From Humisphaera borealis (lineage in GTDB: Bacteria; Planctomycetota; Phycisphaerae; Tepidisphaerales; Tepidisphaeraceae): 64,000 bases of DNA. The position numbers were made by a program, and so were the translations under genes. The DNA is taken from assembly GCF_015169395.1 (NCBI RefSeq), contig NZ_CP063458.1:6076001-6140000 (forward strand). The letters run 5' to 3'. A model generated the notes under the pieces. The model did not search any database. It saw only the letters and a list, made by a program, of their open reading frames with translations, and had not been told where the DNA came from. This document shows, piece by piece, positions 53,822 through 63,727 of the stretch. Numbering within the stretch: position 1 is the first letter of the stretch; each line of letters starts with the position of its first letter.

Positions 53822-54130
53822 ATGACCCAGCTCGCCCTCCAACAATACCTGATCGTCGGCGCGATCATGTTCGCCCTCGGGCTCATCGGGTTTATGACCC
53901 GTCGGAACCTGATCGTCATGTTCCTGAGCACGGAACTGATGTTCCAAGGGGTGACCGTCAACCTGATCGCGTTCGGCCATTACCACAACAATCTGTACGG
54001 GCAGGCCTTCACGATCTTTGTCCTAGTGGTCGCCGCCGCCGAAGCGAGTTTGGCGCTGGGCTTGGTCGTGCTGCTGTTCAGGACCAAGAACACGCTGGAT
54101 GCCGACGCGTGGCGAGAATTGAAAGGGTGA
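53822..54130 (+). CDS. nuoK: NADH-quinone oxidoreductase subunit K
   Basis: The 102-residue protein has three membrane helices and the NuoK motif set: YLIVGAIMFALGLIGFMTRR, NLIVMFLSTELMFQGVTVNL (with the conserved helix-2 Glu) and FVLVVAAAEASLALGLVVLL (second conserved Glu). Length is standard. It belongs to the proton-pumping arm. It can start at ATG 53822 or TTG 53813; ATG is preferred. There is no clear ribosome site, the preceding bases being the pyrimidine-rich arm of the repeat. Confidence 0.94.
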   Translation: MTQLALQQYLIVGAIMFALGLIGFMTRRNLIVMFLSTELMFQGVTVNLIAFGHYHNNLYGQAFTIFVLVVAAAEASLALGLVVLLFRTKNTLDADAWRELKG

Positions 54131-54134
54131 AGAC

Positions 54135-54238
54135 AAGTAGGCAGTACGCAGTAGGCAGTGGGCAGAGAAATCAGCCAGCTGCCAATCGCGAAGACTGCCA
54201 CTCTTCACTGCGTACTGATTACTGCCTACTGCCTACTT
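54135..54238. repeat. Inverted repeat GTAGGCAGTACGCAGTAGG family between nuoK and nuoL
   Basis: The left arm AAGTAGGCAGTACGCAGTAG then GCAGTG pairs with CACTGCGTACTG, ATTACTGCCTACTGCCTACT on the right. The right arm ends about three bases before the nuoL ATG. Confidence 0.88.
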
Positions 54239-54241
54239 TTT

Positions 54242-56356
54242 ATGGATTTCGCCCTCCAATATCCTTACCTGATCCCCTTGCTCCCGCTGATCGGGGCGAT
54301 CATCGCCGGGTTCTTCGGGGCCAGGTTCCTCAAGGGTCAGTCACACTGGCCGATCTGGCTGGGCGTCGGTGCGGCGGCGGTGCTGTCACTCACCTTGCTC
54401 GTCCATGCCCTTGGCCTTCACGAAGAACCCCTCAAGTTCTCCTACACCTGGTTCCAGTGGATCAAGCTCGGCGGTTCCGCCGACGGTGCCCTCGGCCAGC
54501 CGGGTAAGTCGTTCCTGGTCAACTTCGGCTACTACTTCGATCCGCTCACGAGCGTCATGCTCGCGGTGGTCTGCGGGATCGGTTTCTTCATTACCGTTTT
54601 CGCCGCCGGCTACATGAAGGGCGAAGGCGGTTACTACCGGTTCTTTGCCTACCTCGGGCTGTTCATCTTCATGATGACCAACCTGGTCATGGGCGAGAAC
54701 CTGATCATGCTCTACCTGGGGTGGGAAGGCGTCGGCCTCTGCTCCTACCTGCTGATCGGCTACTATTACGACAAGCCCGCCGCCCGCGAGGCCGCCAAGA
54801 AGGCGTTCCTTGTCAACCGCATCGGCGACTTCGGTTTCGCGCTGGGCATCATGCTTTGCTTCTCGGCATTCGGCACGGTCAGCTACTTCGGCGATCCGGC
54901 CGTGGCCGGTGACGGCCTGCTGGAGATGGCCGCCGCGGGCAACCTGACTGAGTACCAGACCTGTGCGCTGACCTTCATTCCGTTCCTGTTGATGGTAGGT
55001 GCGTTCGGCAAGAGCGCCCAGTTCCCGCTGTACGTCTGGCTCCCCGACGCCATGGAAGGCCCGACCCCCGTGTCGGCGCTGATCCACGCCGCCACGATGG
55101 TGACCGCCGGGATCTACATGATCGCCCGTTGCGGTTCGCTGTTCGTTGGCAACGAGGCAGCGATGATTACCGTTGCGGCCGTCGGCGCTTTCACCGCGAT
55201 CTTCGCCGGGTTCATCGCCCTGCGGCAGTTCGACCTGAAGAAGGTATTCGCCTACTCGACGGTCAGTCAGCTCGGCTTCATGTTCGTCGGTGTCGGTGTG
55301 CTGGCACCCGTTGCCGCCGTCTTCCACCTGGTTACCCACGCGTTCTTCAAGGCACTGCTGTTCCTGTCATCCGGCGTGGTGATGCACGCGATGAACGGCA
55401 TCCTCGACCTGCGGCAGATGTCCGGTCTGAAGGAAGTGCTGCCGAAGACCCGCTGGCTTATGCTTATCGGTTGCCTGGCGCTGGCGGGCATGGTGCCGTT
55501 CAGCGGGTTCTTCTCGAAGGACGAAATCATCCACGCCGCCGAGCATGGTGCGCTTCATGGCCACATCGGCCGGCTGATCCTCACCGTCGTGTTGCTGGCG
55601 ACGGCGTTCATGACCGCCTACTACACGTTCCGCCTCTACTTCCGCGTCTTCGAAGGCCCGCTGAAGGTTCCTGAAGCCCCGGCGGATGCCCACGGGCACG
55701 GCGGACATGGACACGACGATCACGGGCATGGCGGTCACGACAGCCATGGTCATGGTGACCACGGCCATCACAACCACGAGCCGATGATCATGATCGCGCC
55801 GTTGGCTGTTCTCGCCGTCGGCGCGCTCCTCGCCGGCTTTCTCAACTGGCCTGTGCACGGACTAGGCCATTTCCTTGGGGAGAGCGAATCGTTCAAGCTC
55901 GCCTACAAGGTCGCCAGTGCCCGCTTTGCCGAACTCGACCCGGTTCCGATGGGCCAGCCAAGCTCCGAGGCCCATGGCCTGGTGAATGCCGTGATGGTGA
56001 TCAGCTTTGTGATCGCCGCCCTGGGTATCTTCACAGCTTACGTCTTCCACCTGAAGGACCGGGCACTGGCCGACCGCAAGGCCGCCGGCATGCCCGCCGT
56101 CACCAGCCTGCTCGACGGCAAGTTCTGGGTGGATGAGATCTTTATCGCCGGTATCGTGGAGCCCCTGCGGATGTTCGGCAAGGTGCTCTGGAACATCGAC
56201 AAGTACCTCGTGGACGGCATCGTCGCCGCCGTCGGATGGACCCCGCAGCTCGGCGGCTGGGTGCTGAAGCTCGGTGTGCAGCGGGGAAGCCTGCAGGGTT
56301 ACGCCGCCGCGATGCTGTTCGGTGTGGTTGTGATTCTGGTGCTGGTGTTCATGTGA
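54242..56356 (+). CDS. nuoL: NADH-quinone oxidoreductase subunit L with His-rich loop
   Basis: The 704-residue antiporter-like subunit has the classic NuoL blocks: FVNFGYYFDPLT-like SFLVNFGYYFDPLTSVMLAV, LGWEGVGLCSYLLIGYYYDK, AQFPLYVWLPDAMEGPTPVS, LIHAATMVTAGIYMIARCGS, AYSTVSQLGFMFVGVGV. A loop of about residues 480-515 is extremely His/Gly/Asp-rich (13 His in 33 residues: HGHGGHGHDDHGHGGHDSHG continues similarly). The C-terminal amphipathic and terminal helix region follows (FWVDEIFIAGIVEPLRMFGK). The ATG at 54242 lies right behind the inverted repeat; an upstream frame through the repeat is not used. Confidence 0.95.
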   Translation: MDFALQYPYLIPLLPLIGAIIAGFFGARFLKGQSHWPIWLGVGAAAVLSLTLLVHALGLHEEPLKFSYTWFQWIKLGGSADGALGQPGKSFLVNFGYYFDPLTSVMLAVVCGIGFFITVFAAGYMKGEGGYYRFFAYLGLFIFMMTNLVMGENLIMLYLGWEGVGLCSYLLIGYYYDKPAAREAAKKAFLVNRIGDFGFALGIMLCFSAFGTVSYFGDPAVAGDGLLEMAAAGNLTEYQTCALTFIPFLLMVGAFGKSAQFPLYVWLPDAMEGPTPVSALIHAATMVTAGIYMIARCGSLFVGNEAAMITVAAVGAFTAIFAGFIALRQFDLKKVFAYSTVSQLGFMFVGVGVLAPVAAVFHLVTHAFFKALLFLSSGVVMHAMNGILDLRQMSGLKEVLPKTRWLMLIGCLALAGMVPFSGFFSKDEIIHAAEHGALHGHIGRLILTVVLLATAFMTAYYTFRLYFRVFEGPLKVPEAPADAHGHGGHGHDDHGHGGHDSHGHGDHGHHNHEPMIMIAPLAVLAVGALLAGFLNWPVHGLGHFLGESESFKLAYKVASARFAELDPVPMGQPSSEAHGLVNAVMVISFVIAALGIFTAYVFHLKDRALADRKAAGMPAVTSLLDGKFWVDEIFIAGIVEPLRMFGKVLWNIDKYLVDGIVAAVGWTPQLGGWVLKLGVQRGSLQGYAAAMLFGVVVILVLVFM

Positions 56357-56438
56357 GAAGTCAGGAGTTCAACCTGGGAGCCGGAAGGAAATCCTTTCGC
56401 TCTCTTCTAACTCCTCGCTCCTAGCTTCTAACTCCTTG
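56357..56438. repeat. Weak inverted repeat AGTCAGGAGTT family between nuoL and nuoM
   Basis: The left words GAAGTCAGGAGTTCA, CTGGGAGC, GGAAGGA face right words TCTTCTAACTCC, CGCTCCTAG, CTTCTAACTCCTT. The pairing is looser than in the other spacers but the same purine-then-pyrimidine order is seen. Confidence 0.6.
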
Positions 56439-58091
56439 GATTTCATGCTCCTCGTTCTCCTCATCATCCTCCCGCTGATCGGCGCGATCGCCTGTGCGTA
56501 CTCACCCAAGCCCCTGGCCAAGGCCGTTGCGTTGGGATTCAGCGTTGCCACGCTTGTGTTCGGCATCTACGTCGCGCTGGAGTTCTATGCCGGCAAGACG
56601 CTCACTTTCGAAGGCCCGGCCGCCGCTTCGCTCGGCTTTACCTTCAAGCTGGGTGTTAACGCAATCAGCCTTTGGCTGATGGTCCTGACGGTGGGAATCA
56701 CGCCGCTGGCGATCGCCGCCAGCTTTGACTCGATCAAGGATCGTGAGAAAGAGTATTACGCCTGGATGCTCGCCCTCCTGGTGGCGATGAACGGTGTATT
56801 CCTCGCGAAGGACGCGCTGCTGTTCTACGTCTTCTTCGAACTCACGCTGGTGCCGATGTTCTTCATCATCGGCATCTGGGGCGGCCCCGATCGCCGCTAT
56901 GCCGCCAACAAGTTCTTCCTGTTCACGTTTGCCGGCGGCGTGCTGACCCTCGCCACGGTCGTTTTCGTCGGCATCAAGTACGGCACGTTCGACCTCGATC
57001 TGCTCATCAAGTACGCCCAGCAGGGCGGGACCGTCGCGGGTCACTTTGTCCCCAAACTCACCGATACAGAAAAGTTCTGGGTGTTCCTCGGCTTCCTCGC
57101 CGGTTTCGCCGTCAAGGTGCCGCTGTTCCCAGTTCACACCTGGCTGCCGCTGGCACACACCGAAGCCCCGACGGCCGGCTCGGTCATCCTGGCCGGCGTG
57201 CTGCTCAAGCTCGGCACTTACGGCATTCTCGCCGTCGCGATCCCGATCGGCCTGATCAACGCCGACGGAACCAGCCCGTTCAAGACCACCATCCACGTGC
57301 TCGGTGTGCTGTGCGTCATCGGCGTCATCTACGGTGCTTTGGTCGCGTGGGTGCAGCAGGACATCAAGAAGCTGGTCGCCTACTCGTCAGTTTCCCACTT
57401 GGGCTTCTGTGTGCTGGGCATGCTGGCGTTGAACGACATCGGCATGCAGGCGTCCGTCCTGTACATGATCAACCACGGTATCAGCACCGGCGCGATGTTC
57501 CTGTGCATCGGCATGATCTACGACCGCTACCACACCCGTGACATCAATGCACTGTCGGGATTGGCCAAGCGGATGCCCATCCTCGCTTTCTTCTTCGTCT
57601 TTTTCGTGATGTCGAGCATCGGCCTGCCGGGGCTCAATGGTTTTGTCAGCGAGTTCTTCACGATCCAGGGCGCGTTCTACAGCCCGTACCTTGGCCCCTG
57701 GTTTGGTGCGTTTGCCGCAACCGGCGTCGTGCTGGGCGCCGTGTACATGCTGCACATGACCGCCAAGGTCATCATGGGCCCGCTCAAGACCCCGCTTGAC
57801 GTCGAAGCACAGGCCGGCGGTCATGGCGATGGTCATGGGCATGGCGGACATGGCCATGGCGACGCACACGGTTCACACCCCATCCCCGGCGACATTGGGA
57901 TGCGTGAGATCGGTATTCTCATTCCGCTGGCGATCGCGGCGATCGTGCTTGGCGTGCGACCCGGTTTCGTCAGCGACAAGATGCTCGAACCCCTGGCACA
58001 GATCCGCGGCGGAAGCGCCACCGTCGTAAAGGTGGCCGATGTACCGGCCAAGCCAGAAGCAAAGCCGGTCGTGACGCTGAATGAGCGATGA
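56436..58091 (+). CDS. nuoM: NADH-quinone oxidoreductase subunit M with His-rich loop
   Basis: The antiporter-like NuoM is 551 residues if it starts at TTG 56436 or 548 from ATG 56445. Key blocks: YAWMLALLVAMNGVFLAKDA, FYVFFELTLVPMFFIIGIWG (conserved Glu in helix 5), VKVPLFPVHTWLPLAHTEAP, LVAYSSVSHLGFCVLGMLAL. A His-rich loop near residues 460-485 (GGHGDGHGHGGHGHGDAHG) parallels the loop of NuoL. The tail ends in a Lys/Pro-rich stretch. TTG gives MDFMLLV, close to the MDFALQY of nuoL. Confidence 0.94.
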   Translation: MDFMLLVLLIILPLIGAIACAYSPKPLAKAVALGFSVATLVFGIYVALEFYAGKTLTFEGPAAASLGFTFKLGVNAISLWLMVLTVGITPLAIAASFDSIKDREKEYYAWMLALLVAMNGVFLAKDALLFYVFFELTLVPMFFIIGIWGGPDRRYAANKFFLFTFAGGVLTLATVVFVGIKYGTFDLDLLIKYAQQGGTVAGHFVPKLTDTEKFWVFLGFLAGFAVKVPLFPVHTWLPLAHTEAPTAGSVILAGVLLKLGTYGILAVAIPIGLINADGTSPFKTTIHVLGVLCVIGVIYGALVAWVQQDIKKLVAYSSVSHLGFCVLGMLALNDIGMQASVLYMINHGISTGAMFLCIGMIYDRYHTRDINALSGLAKRMPILAFFFVFFVMSSIGLPGLNGFVSEFFTIQGAFYSPYLGPWFGAFAATGVVLGAVYMLHMTAKVIMGPLKTPLDVEAQAGGHGDGHGHGGHGHGDAHGSHPIPGDIGMREIGILIPLAIAAIVLGVRPGFVSDKMLEPLAQIRGGSATVVKVADVPAKPEAKPVVTLNER

Positions 58092-58221
58092 ACGATTGCA
58101 ATTGACCTGGAGCTGAACGGATTGCTCCACGTTCTCTTCTTCGCGTTCTTCGTGCATTTGTGATGAAAACGAACTTTCAGTAAGCGTCGGCTGCAAAAGC
58201 GAGAAACGTAAAAGCGACACA

Positions 58222-59901
58222 ATGGACCTCCTCAACGCACTGGCTCCCGAACTCGTCCTCATCGCCGTCGCGTGCGTGCTGTTCTTCCTCGGCACTTCGC
58301 ACAAGCCGTCGATGCGCCGGCTGTCGGCGCTGATCGCATTCGCGACGCTCGTTGCCATATTCCTTTGGCAGGGCTTCTCGTTTTTCCATGGGACTGCGTC
58401 AACGCTGAGAGATCCGTTCAACGTCGTGCATGTCACGCCGATGTCGATCTTCGTGAAGACGCTCGTCTCCGGCGTCGGCGCGGTCCTTGTTCTGCTCGCC
58501 TGGCCTGGCAATCGCGACGCCACCGGTTCCGGCAGCCTGAACGTCGGTTCTGATGTTGGCGAGTACTTCGGCCTGGCGCTGCTCGCGTTTGCCGGCGTGT
58601 TCCTCGTCTCCTCCACCAACGACATCATCCTCCTGTTCCTGGCGATCGAACTGGCCGCCATCCCGACCTACATCATGGTCAGCATCTCGCGGCCGCTCCC
58701 GGTCGCGCAGGAAGCCGGCGTCAAGTACTTCTTCTTGGGCGCGATGGCCGCCGCTGTCATGCTCTTCGGCTTCAGCTACGTCTACGGCGGCACCGGCCAC
58801 ATTAGGCTCGACGCGATCTCCGACGTCATCAACCAGACCCGCAACGGCAACGCCTGGGCCGTGCCCCAGATCAACTCGTTTCTGCTGATGGGGCTCATCG
58901 TTCTGCTCGCCGGCTTCGCATTCAAAATCGCCGCAGTGCCGTTTCATGCCTACGTCGGCGACGTCTACCAGGGCGCGGCCACACCGCTGACGGCACTTCT
59001 TGCTTTTGTCCCGAAAATCAGTGGCTTCCTTGCGATCATCAAGATTCTCTCGGCCGTCGGCGGGGCCCACTATGTGCTGCCGCCGGTCGTCGGCACGGTG
59101 CTATGGGTGGTCGCCGTCCTGACGATGACGTTCGGCAACGTTCTGGGCCTGCTCCAGCTCAACATCAAACGTGTCTTCGCGTACAGCTCGATCGCTCACA
59201 GCGGTTACATGCTGGTCGCGGTGACGGCACTGGTGATGGCCGCTCCGCAGCTTGCCGCGACGGACCCGGCCGCGGCGACCAAAGTCCAGTTGTCGGCTCT
59301 GCAGGGTATTCTGTTCTACATCGCAGCATACGGCCTGATGAACGGCGGGGCGTTCGGCATCCTCATGCTGCTGCCGACGCGGGCGCACAAGCAGATGGGT
59401 GATAGCGAGTTCCCGCCCGTCGCCACCACCGCCGAAACCTTCGAAGACCTCGCCGGCCAGGGCCGCAAGCATCCGTTGCTGGGGCTTGGCATGGCGATCT
59501 GCTGCTTCTCGCTGATCGGCCTGCCGCTGACGGTCGGCTTCTTCGGCAAGTTCTACCTCATCGCTCCTGCCCTAAAGGCGAACCTCATCGGGCTCGTCGT
59601 GATAACGATGATCAATGCCGCGATCTCCGCGGCTTACTACCTGAAAATCGTCTCCACCATGTTCATCCGCCCGCTGCCGGCTGATGAAGCTTCCTCCGCC
59701 GATGCGTCTCCCCGTTCGCTCCCGCTGTCGCTGGGCGTGGGGTTGTCTGTGGCCGCGACGCTGGTGCTCGGTATCGCGTTGCCCTGGACCGACGCATTCA
59801 CCGGGCGAATCGGCACAGCCGCGGGCATCGTTGCCGCACCGGTCGCCGCGCCCGTCGTTCAGACGCCGCCGGTCCTTCCGGCCGAAGCATCGCTGCGCTA
59901 G
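58222..59901 (+). CDS. nuoN: NADH-quinone oxidoreductase subunit N
   Basis: The 559-residue antiporter-like subunit has the NuoN blocks VSSTNDIILLFLAIELAAIP, YFFLGAMAAAVMLFGFSYVY, AGFAFKIAAVPFHAYVGDVY, QGAATPLTALLAFVPKISGF and FAYSSIAHSGYMLVAVTALV. It ends the complex I genes in the window. The C-terminal region after about 480 is a polar loop plus one hydrophobic helix and a Pro/Ala tail. The 130-bp spacer behind nuoM contains no strong repeat. There is no His-rich loop here, unlike NuoL and NuoM. Confidence 0.95.
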   Translation: MDLLNALAPELVLIAVACVLFFLGTSHKPSMRRLSALIAFATLVAIFLWQGFSFFHGTASTLRDPFNVVHVTPMSIFVKTLVSGVGAVLVLLAWPGNRDATGSGSLNVGSDVGEYFGLALLAFAGVFLVSSTNDIILLFLAIELAAIPTYIMVSISRPLPVAQEAGVKYFFLGAMAAAVMLFGFSYVYGGTGHIRLDAISDVINQTRNGNAWAVPQINSFLLMGLIVLLAGFAFKIAAVPFHAYVGDVYQGAATPLTALLAFVPKISGFLAIIKILSAVGGAHYVLPPVVGTVLWVVAVLTMTFGNVLGLLQLNIKRVFAYSSIAHSGYMLVAVTALVMAAPQLAATDPAAATKVQLSALQGILFYIAAYGLMNGGAFGILMLLPTRAHKQMGDSEFPPVATTAETFEDLAGQGRKHPLLGLGMAICCFSLIGLPLTVGFFGKFYLIAPALKANLIGLVVITMINAAISAAYYLKIVSTMFIRPLPADEASSADASPRSLPLSLGVGLSVAATLVLGIALPWTDAFTGRIGTAAGIVAAPVAAPVVQTPPVLPAEASLR

Positions 59902-60601
59902 ACCGTCGCCTACCAAGCACGTCCATACGCGAGCAAACTTCGAGGCGTATCTGGCATTGGGCGAGCCGTCCACGCTGGACACTGTGCCGAACCCCCGTGA
60001 ATAGTCCCGGGTTGAGCGTCCAGAACGCCGCAACGGAACCCGACTCCCCTCAAGACACCTGCTTCGGCACCGTAATGGCGCACCGTCATGGCTCGGGCTG
60101 CGCCGCTAACGCCAATCGCCAACGGCGGACGATGGGGCTTGCGCTTGAATGGAGCCCTGGGCCGTTCATCTCCCAAGCCGACCACGCCAATTGTTCAACG
60201 CTGGCACACCTCGTAATTAACCGTTTGCCATTTCATTCTTAATCAAATGCTTGCATTCGGCCCCATAATCCCGTCGCTCCGGCGTCGATATGGGCAGAGT
60301 CTGTCGATCGCATGGGAAACGCAGGCCTAAGGGCGTGGTTATCGGAACCAGATCACAAGTGGACGTAAATTGTGACCGGTAACGGCCACTTCTGCCGAAC
60401 AAAAAACCAGCGGAGCGAGGTGTCGGACGGTGCGACAGTGATGAGATCGTCCGACAGACGGTGCGGCGGGCCTGATTGCCTGCCCGCCACCAGATTATCA
60501 ACCAAGAGCAAATTTCGTCCTTAGAGCCGGAACGGCGGCGAGTGGTTCGCCCCGTCGTCTTCCAAACCCGGCCCGCGGACGCGAGGGAACAGGAGAGTAC
60601 G
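59902..60601. other. 700-bp spacer between nuoN and the porin gene, nothing identified
   Basis: Short frames on both strands lack family signatures and are not conserved-looking in codon use. It is locally AT-richer near 60230-60260 (CATTCTTAATCAAATGC) and 60395-60410. Promoters for the porin gene must lie in it but I cannot choose one with confidence. Confidence 0.5.
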
Positions 60602-61933
60602 ATGATTTCGTCCAAGCGTCGGTCGATTCCGGCCATCATGGCGGGCGCGCTGAGCCTTACGGGCGTCGCCGCATTCGGTCAGCAGACCCAGCCCAACCAG
60701 CAGGAACTGCTGGACACGGTCAAGGCCCTTCAGGCCAAGGTCGCTCAGCTCGAAGCCAAGCAGGAGCAGGCCCCGGTCGCCACCTACGGCGCCGACAAGG
60801 CCGTCGCCGACCGCACGGTCGCCGATGTCCTGGCTGATGCCAACAAGCGCAGCCAGCTCATGGCCGAAGGCGGCCTCACGGCCGGCTGGCTCAAGGGCAA
60901 GCCCGTCATCCAGAGCGAAGACGGCAAGTTCACCCTTCACCCCTACTTCCAGCTCCAGTTCCGCGGCGTCGCGAACTACCTGGATGAATCGCCGAGCACC
61001 GGTGACGAAGACTTCGACAGCGGCTTTGAAGTCCGCCGCCTGAAGTTCGGTCTCAACGGCAAGTACGCCGAGTTCGACTACCGGTTCCTGTGGGTCACCA
61101 ACCGCGCCGGTGGTGCCGTTACCCTGGAAGACGTGGAAATCGGCTACAAGCTGAACGACACGATGCGTGTCTACGCCGGTCAGTTCAAGGACCCGGTCCA
61201 CCACGAAGAACTCGTCAGCAGCACGCGCCAGATCGCGGTCGACCGCTCGCTGGTCAACGAACTGCTCGGCGGCGGCTTCCTCGACCGTGTTCAGGGCGTC
61301 GGCCTGTCGTACGAAAGCGGCCCGCTGTACGCAACCGTCGTCCTCCACGACGGTGCCAACTCCGACAACACCAACTACCAGGGCAGCGCAACCCAGGAGT
61401 GGGGCGGAGCCGGCCGCGTCGAGTACACCGTCTACGGTGACAAGAAGCAGTACGCCGATTTCTCGGCCATGGGCAACAAGGGCGACATGCTCGTCATCGG
61501 TGCCGGCGGCGACGCCACCGGCCGTTCCGGCGACAACGTGTTCAGCTACACCGTCGACGCCCAGTGGGAAAACGCAGCCGGCCTCGCCATCTACGGTGCC
61601 GCGCTCGGTCAGACCATCATCGGTCACGGCGATGAAGACAACGATTCCAACTTTGGTGCCGTCGCCCAGGTGTCCTACCTGCTCCCGGATTCCAAGTGGG
61701 AAGTCTTCGGTCGTGGCGGCTGGATTCACAACGAATCCAACGCCGACAACGACGACGATCTGTTCGAACTCACTGGCGGCGTGAACTACTACTTCTACAG
61801 CCACAACGCCAAGCTCACCGCCGACGTCACCGTCCTCCCGAACGGCTCCCCGGCCGATTCGGGCCTCGGCTACCGCGATTCTGGCACCGAGATGCAGATC
61901 GTCGGTCGCGTTCAGTTCCAGCTCGCATTCTAA
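60602..61933 (+). CDS. Phosphate-selective porin O/P-like outer membrane protein
   Basis: The 443-residue protein has a signal peptide (MISSKRRSIPAIMAGALSLT, cut near AFGQQ), a short coiled-coil (NQQELLDTVKALQAKVAQLE, about 28-50) and a beta-barrel of the OprO/OprP type: FTLHPYFQLQFRGVANYLDE, FEVRRLKFGLNGKYAEFDYR, RVYAGQFKDPVHHEELVSST, and a final strand ending in Phe (VGRVQFQLAF). The start is preceded by AGGAG. Barrel strands are rich in Tyr/Phe/Asp alternation. An N-terminal coiled-coil before the barrel suggests trimer or peptidoglycan contact. Codon use in this gene is strongly biased to C-ending codons, as expected for a highly expressed gene. A strong terminator follows. Confidence 0.92.
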   Translation: MISSKRRSIPAIMAGALSLTGVAAFGQQTQPNQQELLDTVKALQAKVAQLEAKQEQAPVATYGADKAVADRTVADVLADANKRSQLMAEGGLTAGWLKGKPVIQSEDGKFTLHPYFQLQFRGVANYLDESPSTGDEDFDSGFEVRRLKFGLNGKYAEFDYRFLWVTNRAGGAVTLEDVEIGYKLNDTMRVYAGQFKDPVHHEELVSSTRQIAVDRSLVNELLGGGFLDRVQGVGLSYESGPLYATVVLHDGANSDNTNYQGSATQEWGGAGRVEYTVYGDKKQYADFSAMGNKGDMLVIGAGGDATGRSGDNVFSYTVDAQWENAAGLAIYGAALGQTIIGHGDEDNDSNFGAVAQVSYLLPDSKWEVFGRGGWIHNESNADNDDDLFELTGGVNYYFYSHNAKLTADVTVLPNGSPADSGLGYRDSGTEMQIVGRVQFQLAF

Positions 61934-61962
61934 GCGGCAAACGAACTGACTTCTGAGCGATG

Positions 61963-62006
61963 CAAGCCGTGCATGGCGCGATCACGCGTCATGCACGGCT
62001 TGTTTT
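61963..62006 (+). terminator. Terminator of the porin gene
   Basis: A perfect 13-bp stem CAAGCCGTGCATG / CATGCACGGCTTG with loop GCGCGATCACGCGT is followed by TTTTC. Confidence 0.85.
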
Positions 62007-62089
62007 CATTCGTGAAGAAGCGGCTCGTTCATTGGCGACCGGCGCTTCCTTCGTGGACAAACCCCTTCGCTGACATATCCTTCACAACC

Positions 62090-63166
<1,077 letters not shown>

Positions 63167-63193
63167 CCGCTTTACCGAGAACTCGAACTGCCG

Positions 63194-63532
63194 TCACCTC
63201 GCGAGCACGTCCAGCAGCGTACCCAGCATCTGATCGCCGGTCTTGAGCAGTTTCGCGTTCGCCTGATAGAGGTGTTTGTCGCGGATCAGATTGACCGTCT
63301 CGCCGACCAGGTCGACGTTCGACGTCTCCAAACCTTCTTCGTCGATCCCCGCCGGCGTTTCGTCGAGGGTGACGGAATCCACCCGCACGCCGGCCGGCTC
63401 GACCGGCGTCAGATTCGCCCGGCGGGCCTGATACCCCGACGTATTGAGGTTCGCGATGTTCCCAGCCGTCACCGCAATCCGCGCCGAGGCGGCGGACAAT
63501 CCACTGGCGGCGATGTCGAGAACGGAGAACAT
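63194..63532 (-). CDS. Flagellar rod protein, FlgC-like
   Basis: The 112-residue protein opens MFSVLDIAASGLSAASARIA with VTAGNIANLNTSGYQARRAN, the N-terminal flagellar rod motif (N-x-A-N-x-N/T). The C-terminal half has SNVDLVGETVNLIRDKHLYQ and ANAKLLKTGDQMLGTLLDVL, the matching coiled-coil of FlgC/FlgG-type proteins. FlgC is usually about 135-150 residues, so the central beta domain is very short. No other flagellar gene lies in the window, so its context does not confirm a flagellum. Confidence 0.82.
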   Translation of the reverse strand: MFSVLDIAASGLSAASARIAVTAGNIANLNTSGYQARRANLTPVEPAGVRVDSVTLDETPAGIDEEGLETSNVDLVGETVNLIRDKHLYQANAKLLKTGDQMLGTLLDVLAR

Positions 63533-63648
63533 TCCACCTCCGACATCGGATGCCGCGAGCCGCCGGTCAAACCCTTCCGGTCAGCAAGTTGTTATCAGAC
63601 CTCAACCCGTACCGCGGCAGCGTCCAAACGGTCTGTTATTGATTCTCC

Positions 63649-63677
63649 ATGACATGCCATCCCCCAAGCGATATAAC
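63649..63677 (+). promoter_or_regulatory. Putative sigma-70 promoter of the Hsp70-family gene
   Basis: ATGACA at 63649-63654 and TATAAC at 63672-63677 are separated by 17 bases. The gene start lies about 50 bp downstream, with AAAGGACGGG as ribosome site. Confidence 0.5.
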
Positions 63678-63727
63678 CGCCAATCCGCATTGGCACTCTG
63701 AACGTACGTAAAGGACGGGAAACAGCA

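Noticed and set aside
59997-60639. Small frames in the nuoN-porin spacer
   Set aside because: No ribosome sites, family signatures or consistent codon bias; overlapping frames on both strands are equally long.
61973-62089. Upstream start codon for mtnA giving about 39 extra residues
   Set aside because: The extension runs through the terminator hairpin of the porin gene and is unlike MtnA proteins.
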